Of a stretch of DNA of 7,224 nt, positions 1 to 5,450 are shown one piece after another (the stretch's first letter is position 1; each line of letters starts with the position of its first letter). This stretch comes from Rubrobacter sp. (GTDB lineage Bacteria > Actinomycetota > Rubrobacteria > Rubrobacterales > Rubrobacteraceae). The position numbers were made by a program, and so were the translations under genes. The DNA is taken from assembly GCA_013817025.1 (NCBI GenBank), contig JACDDK010000049.1:1-7224 (forward strand). Reading direction: 5' to 3'. The notes beneath the pieces were generated by a model. It was not told the DNA's origin. It ran no database searches and saw only the letters and a program-made list of their open reading frames with translations.

Positions 1-529
1 CGATGCACTTCTTGTGGTTGTGCAGGAACTCTATCGGGTCCTCGACGCTCATAATGTGCTCGCTGCGGGTCTCGTTGATGCGGTCTATCATCGACGCGAG
101 CGTCGTCGACTTGCCCGAACCCGTCGGTCCGGTTACCAGCACGAGGCCACGCGGTTTCTCGGTCATGTCCTCGACAGCCTGGGGAAGCCCCAAATCCTTG
201 AAGCTCTTGATCTCGTGTGGAATCGCCCGGAACGCCGCGCCCATCGAGCCCCGCTGAAAGTAGATGTTGACCCGGAAGCGGGCGACGCGAGGAACCGTGT
301 AGGCAAAGTCCAGTTCCCACTCGTTTTCCAGGCGTTGACGCTGGTCGTTGGAGAGTATGTCGTAGATCATCTCCCGCGTGGTGGTCGCGCTCATCTTCGG
401 GTAGTCTAGCGGCTGGACCTTGCCGTGCATCCGGATCATGGGCGGCACGCCCACGGTGATATGCAGGTCGCTCGCGCCCTGCTTTATCGCGTCGAACAAG
501 TAATCGTTTAGCCCGCTTTCCATTATCAT
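1..529 (-). CDS. pilT: PilT, type IV pilus retraction ATPase (N-terminal part, runs off the window edge)
   Basis: The first 176 codons of a PilT-family hexameric ATPase, which powers pilus retraction (twitching, DNA uptake) at the inner-membrane base of the pilus. The protein begins MIMESGLNDYLFDAIKQGAS; the PilT hallmark GASDLHITVGVPP is at residues 18-30, a PAS-like N-terminal domain follows to about 115, the Walker A GPTGSGKST is at 134-142, and the Asp box with SVEDPIEFLH is at about 161-170. The reading frame is open to base 1, so the Walker B, His box and C-terminal half (about half of a usual 350-370 aa protein) are outside. The ATG at 529 is chosen because GGAGG (541-537) lies 7 nt upstream; the second ATG at 523 is too far from it. 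It lies 103 nt downstream of pilB on the same strand. PilT rather than PilB is indicated by the short N-terminus and the EDPIEFLHxHKK signature. Confidence 0.95.
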   Translation of the reverse strand, partial: MIMESGLNDYLFDAIKQGASDLHITVGVPPMIRMHGKVQPLDYPKMSATTTREMIYDILSNDQRQRLENEWELDFAYTVPRVARFRVNIYFQRGSMGAAFRAIPHEIKSFKDLGLPQAVEDMTEKPRGLVLVTGPTGSGKSTTLASMIDRINETRSEHIMSVEDPIEFLHNHKKCI

Positions 530-536
530 TTTTACG

Positions 537-541
537 CCTCC
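537..541 (-). promoter_or_regulatory. Ribosome binding site of pilT
   Basis: GGAGG on the minus strand with 7 nt to the ATG at 529. It decides between the two nearby ATG codons (529 and 523) in favour of the first. Confidence 0.75.
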
Positions 542-571
542 AGAACTTCCGCGAGTTAACACCCCGAATAA

Positions 572-586
572 TCTATATCCGTTATA
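572..586 (-). promoter_or_regulatory. AT-rich promoter-like stretch upstream of pilT
   Basis: In the pilB-pilT gap the minus strand carries TATAAC (586-581) and TATAGA (577-572), both close to a sigma-70 type -10 hexamer and unusual in such GC-rich DNA. I could not find a good -35 hexamer at 16-18 nt from either, so this is only a candidate for an independent pilT promoter, about 45-55 nt ahead of the start codon. Confidence 0.2.
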
Positions 587-601
587 TCGACCCATTCGGC
601 G

Positions 602-625
602 AAAAACTTTAGCCGGGCTCCCGGC
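602..625 (-). terminator. Possible weak intrinsic terminator after pilB
   Basis: Eight nucleotides past the pilB stop codon the minus strand has GCCGGGAGCCCGGC (625-612), a near-perfect inverted repeat that can form a 5-bp GC stem with a 4-nt loop. After a 5-nt spacer (TAAAG) comes a run of five T (606-602). The short stem and the spacer before the T run make it weaker than a textbook terminator; partial readthrough into pilT is likely. Confidence 0.35.
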
Positions 626-632
626 GCGTCGC

Positions 633-3500
633 CTAGACGATGGTCCTGAATATCTCCTCCATAGTCGTGAGTCCTTGCGCGACCTTCAACATACCGTCGT
701 CGCGCAGGCGTACCATCCCCTGCTGCTCCGCAGCGCGGCCTATCTCGCCCGTGGAAGCACGGCGCAGGATCATGTCTTTGATCTCGTCTCCAACGACCAT
801 CAATTCGTACACTCCGACCCGCCCCTTGTACCCCGACCCGCCGCACCGGTCGCATCCGACGGCTTTATAGAAATTGAACCCCTCATCTCCGATGATGTCT
901 CGCGGGAAGTTAGCCTCGTCGAGGACGGGATCTTCTATCTCTGTAGGCTGCTTGCAGTTCGCACACAACCGTCGGGCGAGCCTCTGCGCGATGACGCAGT
1001 CCACCGCCGAGGAGGTGAGAAACGGCTCCACTCCCATGTCGGTGAGGCGGCTTAGGGCGCCGGGGGCGTCGTTGGTGTGCAGCGTGGCGAGCACGAGGTG
1101 TCCCGTGAGGGCGGCCTCCACGGCAATCTTGGCGGTCTCGAAGTCCCGGATCTCACCGATCATCACGATATCCGGGTCGGCGCGCAGTATGCTCTTGAGC
1201 GCGCTGGCGAAGGTCAGCCCAGCCTTCGGATTGGTCTGCATCTGGTTGATGCCCCGCATCCTGAACTCGACCGGATCCTCGACCGTGATGATGTTCTTCT
1301 CCGGGGAGTTGAGCTCGTTGAGCGTCGCGTAGAGCGTGGTGGACTTGCCGCTACCCGTCGGCCCCGTCACCAGGATAGCGCCGTAGGGCCGCCGGAAGAT
1401 CTGCTCGTACTTCTCGTAGACCTTCACCGGGAAGCCCAGGGCCGTCAACGCGATCTCGGCGTTCGACGTGTCTAGGAGCCGCAGCACGATCTTCTCCCCG
1501 AAGACGGTCGGTAGGCTGGCGACGCGCAGGTCGATCTTCTGGCCGCCGAGCTTGACCGAGAAGCGACCGTCCTGCGGGACGCGCTTCTCGGCGATGTCGA
1601 GGTTGGCGACGATCTTCAGGCGCGCTATGACACCGTTTTGCAGCTTCGGTGGGATGGCCATGACCTCTCGCAGCACGCCGTCCACACGCATCCTAACGGT
1701 CAACTCGCGGGCACGCGGCTCGATGTGAATATCCGACGCGCCCTCGCCGACGGCCTGTTGAAGGATCGAGCTGACCAGGCGGATGATCGGGGCCTCGTCC
1801 GGGCTGGCTTTCCCGAGGTCGATCTCGTCGAAGTTCTCGTTGATGGCTTCCTTGCCGGCCTCTTCGAGGAATTCGGTGACTTCTTCACCCATCGCGTAGA
1901 TCTTGTTCTGGACTTGCTGTATCTCCTGTTCGAGCGCCACCACGGGCGTGACGGGGTAGCCGGAGATCATCATCAAGTCTTCGATGGCGTAGATGTTCGT
2001 CGGGTCGCTCATGGCGACTATCAGACGGCCGTTCTCCAGGCGTAGCGGGATCACGCCGTGCTTGCGAAGCACTTTCTGGTCCACCAGAGCGGCCACGGCC
2101 TTGTCAACATCCGTTTCGGTAAGCTCAATGTACTCTAGCCTGAGCCGCACGCCGAGCGCCCGCGCGAGATCCACCTTGCTGATGAACCCCAAAGAGATCA
2201 GAATCTGCCCCAATTCCCGAGCGTCCGTCTGTTGCATGAGCAGCGCTTCTTCGAGCTGGATGTCCGTGATCTTGCCCTGCTCCACCAAAATGTCGCCGAT
2301 TTTGCCGCCGCCAACCCTGACCTTGCGGCTCTTCGGGATCTCTTCGAGGCTGGTACCCGGTTCTCTTGGTGCGCCGCCGTCGCCGTTGGAGCCTCCGTCG
2401 ATTCCGCCGCCGTCGAGGTTTCCGTTGGGCTCGTGCTCGACGGACGGCGCCTCGGTGATGCCGCCGTTCGTCGAGTGGTCCTCGGTGGAAAACAAGTGGG
2501 TCAACGCGCCGTCCAAGTCCTCTTCGGTGACGACTACGGGCGCAATCGGCATTTTGGCGATAATTCTCAGGTCTTCGAGGGCGAACAGATCGTTGGGATC
2601 GGTCATCGCCAAGATCAAACGCCCCTCCTCAACCCGCAACGGCAGCACGGAATATTTCCGCATGGTCTGCTCGTCGAAAATGTCGAAGGTCGCGCTATCG
2701 AACTCGCCGTCCTTCAACTCGGAGAGGACGACGTAACCGACCTTCAAGCGCTGACCGAGCGCGGCGGCCATCTCCGGCCCTGAGACGAAACCCAAAGAGA
2801 CCAGTATCGTGCCCAGCCCCCGCGGGTCCTGCTTCTGCAGAGAGAGCGCCTGATCCAACTGCTCCTGCGTGATCTTCCCGGCCAGGAGCAGGATTTCTCC
2901 GATCCTAGGACCTTTCTTGCGGCTTCGACCGGGACGCTGAAGACCATCGCGGAAAGTGCCGCCCGGCGCTGATTGGAACCCGTTTTCAGGTGGCTGCGGC
3001 CCCAGTTCCGGCGTCTCGATAACGGCTTCCTCCGGCACCGCGCCGCTCTCGAATAGCTTTTGGTGCAGCGACTTTATGGCGTCGCAGGCGGCGACCACCG
3101 GCGTGATCGGATGCCCACCGCTGACCGCGAGGTCGCTGCGAGCGAACAGATCGTTCGGATCGGCCATCGCGACGATCAAACGTCCCTGCTCGATCCTCAG
3201 CGGCACCGCATTGTGCTGAATCAGCATTTCTTCATCGATGAGCCCCAAAACCTCCGGCTCGACCTCGAGCTCGAAGAGCGCCACGTACTCGACGTTGAGC
3301 CGCATGGAAAGGGCTCTTGCGAGATCATCCTCGGTGATAAAACCCTCCGAAACCATGATCCTACCGATGCTCCGGGGGTCGGTATCCTGGATCTTGAGCG
3401 CCTCGGTGACTTGTTCTTCGGTAATCTTCCCCTGCGCGACGAGGATCTCCCCGATCCTGCGTGTCTGTCCGCCTACCCCCGACATCTCAGGAGATTGCAT
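633..3500 (-). CDS. pilB: PilB/PilF-type pilus assembly ATPase with three MshEN domains
   Basis: Type IV pilus extension ATPase (955 aa), a hexameric cytoplasmic motor that drives pilin polymerisation. Three MshEN/GSPII_E-N domains lie at about 15-150, 199-337 and 400-537; two hydrophilic linkers (151-198, and 338-399 rich in Gly/Asn/Asp) separate them. The motor covers about 566-955: GEGASDIHIEP at 585-595, Walker A GPTGSGKST 713-721, Asp box IITVEDPVE 737-745, Walker B region ILRADPDIVMIGEIRD 771-786, His box TGHLVLATLHTND 799-811, and a zinc tetracysteine site C846/C849 with C883/C886. All key residues are present. PilB/GspE proteins are usually 500-600 aa with one or no MshEN domain; the triple layout matches Thermus thermophilus PilF (889 aa), which binds c-di-GMP through these domains. 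The ATG at 3500 has an excellent GGAGGTGA 6 nt upstream. pilT lies downstream. A type II secretion GspE is less likely because the neighbour is pilT and no gsp genes are visible. Confidence 0.95.
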   Translation of the reverse strand: MQSPEMSGVGGQTRRIGEILVAQGKITEEQVTEALKIQDTDPRSIGRIMVSEGFITEDDLARALSMRLNVEYVALFELEVEPEVLGLIDEEMLIQHNAVPLRIEQGRLIVAMADPNDLFARSDLAVSGGHPITPVVAACDAIKSLHQKLFESGAVPEEAVIETPELGPQPPENGFQSAPGGTFRDGLQRPGRSRKKGPRIGEILLLAGKITQEQLDQALSLQKQDPRGLGTILVSLGFVSGPEMAAALGQRLKVGYVVLSELKDGEFDSATFDIFDEQTMRKYSVLPLRVEEGRLILAMTDPNDLFALEDLRIIAKMPIAPVVVTEEDLDGALTHLFSTEDHSTNGGITEAPSVEHEPNGNLDGGGIDGGSNGDGGAPREPGTSLEEIPKSRKVRVGGGKIGDILVEQGKITDIQLEEALLMQQTDARELGQILISLGFISKVDLARALGVRLRLEYIELTETDVDKAVAALVDQKVLRKHGVIPLRLENGRLIVAMSDPTNIYAIEDLMMISGYPVTPVVALEQEIQQVQNKIYAMGEEVTEFLEEAGKEAINENFDEIDLGKASPDEAPIIRLVSSILQQAVGEGASDIHIEPRARELTVRMRVDGVLREVMAIPPKLQNGVIARLKIVANLDIAEKRVPQDGRFSVKLGGQKIDLRVASLPTVFGEKIVLRLLDTSNAEIALTALGFPVKVYEKYEQIFRRPYGAILVTGPTGSGKSTTLYATLNELNSPEKNIITVEDPVEFRMRGINQMQTNPKAGLTFASALKSILRADPDIVMIGEIRDFETAKIAVEAALTGHLVLATLHTNDAPGALSRLTDMGVEPFLTSSAVDCVIAQRLARRLCANCKQPTEIEDPVLDEANFPRDIIGDEGFNFYKAVGCDRCGGSGYKGRVGVYELMVVGDEIKDMILRRASTGEIGRAAEQQGMVRLRDDGMLKVAQGLTTMEEIFRTIV
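1890..3458 (-). repeat. Triplicated MshEN domain segment within pilB
   Basis: Three homologous units of about 136-139 residues are encoded at 3458-3051, 2906-2490 and 2303-1890. Each opens with two 24-residue motifs separated by exactly five residues, the MshEN c-di-GMP-binding layout: motif I R/K-IG...Q at 15-38, 199-222 and 400-423; motif II [S/G/E]-[I/L]-G...R at 44-67, 228-251 and 429-452. Each unit then continues to a conserved PLR-(I/V/L)-E-x-GRLI-(V/L)-AM-x-DP element. At the DNA level the units are mostly diverged, so the duplication is old, apart from a better conserved 41-nt stretch shared by units 1 and 2 (3142-3182 and 2581-2621). Confidence 0.9.
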
Positions 3501-3573
3501 AGCTCGTCACCTCCGCCGCCAAATCGCCGTCCGTCCAGAACCTCTCGGACCGCACTGCCTCATACAGTACCAT
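3487..3573 (-). CDS. Possible 28-codon leader ORF overlapping the pilB start
   Basis: An ATG at 3573 opens a 28-codon frame (begins MVLYEAVRSERFWTDGDLAA, ends TSYAIS) that stops at 3487-3489, 14 nt inside pilB in another frame. The pilB ribosome binding site lies within it, so if translated it could couple or modulate pilB translation. Its own ribosome binding site is poor (GAGTGAG-like bases only). The peptide resembles nothing I recognise. It may equally be chance; only its position and tidy overlap speak for it. Confidence 0.15.
   Translation of the reverse strand: MVLYEAVRSERFWTDGDLAAEVTSYAIS
3507..3514 (-). promoter_or_regulatory. Strong ribosome binding site of pilB
   Basis: GGAGGTGA, a full anti-Shine-Dalgarno match, sits 6 nt before the ATG at 3500 and fixes the pilB start. 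It is the strongest such site in the window; ruvX and mltG rely on overlap with the gene ahead instead. Confidence 0.85.
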
Positions 3574-3611
3574 GCTTACTCACTCGAACACCCGCATCCA
3601 CCACTCATAAG

Positions 3612-3815
3612 TCACTCCAATGAGCCAGCCTCCACGAAACGTTCAGCACCCAAGTCGACAGTCCCCGCAAACGCCGCGTAAACGTCTATCCGCACGGCAC
3701 GCTCGACGCGCTTATCCGAAGCCTCGAAAAAGTTGCCGCCTGAATCTAGGCTAACGCTGTACTCTATGGGATGTCCCATCATGGCTTGTATTTGCGGCTT
3801 TCCGGCGCGCTTCAC
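3612..3815 (-). pseudogene. 67-codon ORF, possible degraded remnant of aroE (uncertain)
   Basis: A GTG-started frame of 67 codons. Residues 12-22 read MMGHPIEYSVS, close to the start of shikimate dehydrogenases (typically IGxPIxHSLSP followed by MHNAAF); FFEA at about 29-32 could match the next AroE helix, but the Pro and the HN of that motif are replaced. The remainder (for example RIDVYAAFAGTVDLGAERF) matches no AroE part I know, and no AroE NADP-binding GAGGxxRA motif was found in the three minus-strand frames of the gap. No ribosome binding site precedes the GTG at 3815 or the ATGs at 3782 and 3779. Third-position GC is about 63 per cent by hand count, so it is partly coding-like. The location right after mltG, where actinobacteria carry aroE, is the main support. 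It could also be an unrelated small protein or noise. Confidence 0.25.
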
Positions 3816-3877
3816 TCTACACCGCTGTAACCGAAGGCAACAGCAGGATGCCTTCTCGCACCAGAGTTATCGGTTCG

Positions 3878-3900
3878 GGGCGCGGAAAGCTTTAGCGCCC
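3878..3900 (-). other. Inverted repeat spanning the mltG stop codon
   Basis: On the minus strand GGGCGC (3900-3895) pairs with GCGCCC (3883-3878), with 11 nt between that contain the palindrome AAAGCTTT. It would form a GC-rich hairpin at the 3' end of the mltG message. No T run follows, so it is not a classic intrinsic terminator; it may protect the transcript end or be chance. Confidence 0.3.
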
Positions 3901-5019
3901 GGCCTCGGCTTTGGCCGCCAGGAAGTCGTCGTAGTTGTTGGTGAAGTAGTGCTCCTGGCCGTCGGCCTTGAGGACGTAATAGAGGTAATCGGTCTCTTGA
4001 GGCTCGATGGCGGCCTGCAGCGACTCGCGACTAGGGCTGGCTATGGGGCCGGGAGGCAGACCGGGATTGTTGTAGGTATTGTACGGAGACTCGATCTCCA
4101 AGTCGTCCAAGGAGAGTTCTTCTTTGGGCTTGCCGCGAGCGTACTGAATGGTCGCGTCGATCTGAAGCGGCATGCCCTGCCGGATGCGGTTGTAGATCAC
4201 CGACGCGATGATCGGACGTTCCTCGGTGTTGGCCGACTCCCGCTCGATGAGCGACGCCGTCGTCACCAACTCGTATTCGGTCAAATTGAGCCGCTCTTCG
4301 GCTCCCTCGAAGTCCAACCCCTCGGTCTCGATCAGGTACTGCTCCAGAAGCCGATTCACCATCGCGTCCGCGTCGGTGCCTTTCTCGAACTCGTACTGCT
4401 TGGGGAACAGGAAGCCTTCGGTGGTCTTTATCGCCGGGTCTTTGAGAAACTCGTAGCTGTAGTCGGTCTTATTGGCGGCCTCCTCGAACTCCGCGGCGGA
4501 GACGTCGCTACCCTGTTCGACGGTCTCGGCGGTCTGCTCGAGCGTAAGACCTTCCGGGATGGTCACGGCGAAAGTCGGCGCGTCCTTACCCGAGTTTAGT
4601 TTTTTGAGGATGGAGTCCCCGCTCTCGCCTTTGCTGAACTCGTACTCCCCAGGCTTTATGTCGGAGCCCTGACCGTCGACACGCGCCTGGACCTTGAAGA
4701 CCGTGGCGCTGCCTATTACGTCCTTCACCTCTAGTTTGTCCGCGACGCTGGAGAGTGTGTCACCCTCCACAACTTCGACGGTCGCCTTTTCGCCGGATTT
4801 AGAGGCAGTCGCCGGCTCTCCGCCGCCCGTGGCGCTAGTGTAGATGAAGTAGATAGCACCCAGCACAGCCACGATGGTGAAGACTCCCAGGATCATTGGT
4901 CCGGCGCTGGAGCGTTGCTTGCGGCGGCGCTTGGGTGTGGGCGACTTTAGCGCGTTCAGGCGAGCGTCGAGATCTTCTTGATCCCGATGCCTAGGCCTGT
5001 TGTTCGTCCGTCGCTTCAA
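3892..5019 (-). CDS. mltG: MltG, endolytic murein transglycosylase (YceG family)
   Basis: A membrane-anchored lytic transglycosylase that cuts nascent peptidoglycan glycan strands and so helps set their length. With the TTG start at 5019 the protein has 375 aa: a basic cytoplasmic head (KRRTNNRPRHRD, later PKRRRKQR), one membrane span at about 41-61, an extracytoplasmic linker, and a LysM-like subdomain from about 81 (VEVVEGDTLSSVADKL). The catalytic YceG domain follows: EGFLFPKQYEF 201-211, TASLIERES 254-262 holding the family's catalytic Glu (probably E260), MPLQIDATIQYA 283-294 and SPYNTYNNPGLPPGPI 311-326. All expected motifs are present. The TTG is preferred because TTGA overlaps the ruvX stop; the open frame continues upstream to 5160, but that part is inside ruvX and reads as low-complexity Arg-rich shadow. 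The purine-rich GGGGGGAAG just ahead may serve as ribosome binding site. Expression probably depends on coupling with ruvX. Confidence 0.92.
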   Translation of the reverse strand: MKRRTNNRPRHRDQEDLDARLNALKSPTPKRRRKQRSSAGPMILGVFTIVAVLGAIYFIYTSATGGGEPATASKSGEKATVEVVEGDTLSSVADKLEVKDVIGSATVFKVQARVDGQGSDIKPGEYEFSKGESGDSILKKLNSGKDAPTFAVTIPEGLTLEQTAETVEQGSDVSAAEFEEAANKTDYSYEFLKDPAIKTTEGFLFPKQYEFEKGTDADAMVNRLLEQYLIETEGLDFEGAEERLNLTEYELVTTASLIERESANTEERPIIASVIYNRIRQGMPLQIDATIQYARGKPKEELSLDDLEIESPYNTYNNPGLPPGPIASPSRESLQAAIEPQETDYLYYVLKADGQEHYFTNNYDDFLAAKAEAGR

Positions 5020-5450
5020 GAACTTCCCCCCGCTTCGCCGTCCAGGTACTCCTGGAGCATACCGGCGGCGGCTAGATGGTCCAAGCGCCGCTCGCCTTTC
5101 TTGCCGCCTCTTCGCCCCTTCGTGGCCGCGGCTATGCGCGTCGTCAGCCGCTCGTCCCACCGCACAAACCTGATGCCGGGCAATGTATCCTCCAGAGCGT
5201 CTATTCTACTCAAAACGCGCCGCGCCTGAAAGCCCACCACTCCGTTCATGGTCTTGGGTACCCCGACAACCACTTCGGCGACGCCTTCCTCGGCGGCGAG
5301 CATTCTGAGGTAGGCTTCGATCTCGCCGCTCGGCACTATCTCGACGGGCCGGGCGAGCGTCCGACCCGCGTCGGAGATGGCGACGCCGGTGCGTACCTCT
5401 CCGAGATCGAGGGCCGCTACTTTTCCGGTGGACGCGACGGCTCTACCCAT
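5016..5450 (-). CDS. ruvX: RuvX/YqgF family putative pre-16S rRNA nuclease / Holliday junction resolvase
   Basis: A 144-aa RNase H-fold protein. The family is implicated in 16S rRNA 5'-end maturation in E. coli (YqgF) and in Holliday-junction cleavage in mycobacteria (RuvX); the sequence cannot choose between these roles. Visible motifs: ALDLGEVRTGVAISD at 13-27 with the first catalytic Asp at D15, EVVVGVPKTMNG at 59-70, VRWDERLTT at 96-104, and LDHLAAAGMLQEYLD at 123-137 with the last acidic site at D124. Length is normal for the family. The ATG at 5450 overlaps the alaS stop by 8 nt (ATGGGTAG), and there is no clear ribosome binding site, so translation is probably coupled to alaS. The stop overlaps the proposed mltG start. 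A Lys/Arg/Gly-rich loop (KGRRGGKKGERR, 111-122) precedes the last motif, where the family usually has a basic loop. Confidence 0.95.
   Translation of the reverse strand: MGRAVASTGKVAALDLGEVRTGVAISDAGRTLARPVEIVPSGEIEAYLRMLAAEEGVAEVVVGVPKTMNGVVGFQARRVLSRIDALEDTLPGIRFVRWDERLTTRIAAATKGRRGGKKGERRLDHLAAAGMLQEYLDGEAGGSS

Larger units (their letters stand above)
3501..3891. other. Gap between mltG and pilB, at the position aroE usually occupies
   Basis: This stretch of about 390 bases has no confidently recognised gene. It holds a hairpin at the mltG stop, a 67-codon ORF on the minus strand (3815-3612), a ten-codon ATG frame (3608-3576) and the 28-codon leader candidate (3573-3487). It is visibly less GC-rich than the flanking genes. 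I see no convincing -35/-10 pair and no T-run terminator, although a promoter for pilB is to be expected somewhere here. In many actinobacteria aroE follows mltG directly; a complete aroE (about 270 codons) cannot fit here. Confidence 0.6.

Noticed and set aside
1993..2783. Long plus-strand ORFs (247 and 183 codons) opposite the pilB N-terminal domains
   Set aside because: They are antisense shadows of pilB, with low-complexity Ser/Arg/Pro-rich or Arg/Val/Asp-rich translations and no family signature.
1890..3458. A tandem DNA repeat array or CRISPR-like structure in pilB
   Set aside because: The repeated units are about 550-600 nt apart, diverged and in frame; they are duplicated protein domains, not a DNA repeat array.
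633..3500. pilB read as a type II secretion GspE
   Set aside because: The motor domains are similar, but pilT is the next gene, no gsp genes are visible, and the triple N-terminal layout matches Thermus PilF.
3766..3779. ATGGGA-(2 nt)-TCCCAT inverted repeat, a possible operator
   Set aside because: It is short, sits inside the 67-codon ORF rather than next to a promoter, and no second copy was seen; chance is a sufficient explanation.
3733..4599. A 288-codon plus-strand ORF opposite mltG
   Set aside because: It lies antisense to the well-supported mltG, has no recognisable domain and shows the Val/Gly/Arg-rich composition typical of the antisense of GC-rich coding DNA.
5020..5160. N-terminal extension of mltG to the ATG at 5160
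   Set aside because: The extra 47 residues are Arg/Gly-rich, lie wholly inside ruvX in another frame, and the TTG at 5019 with stop-start overlap gives the expected MltG layout.
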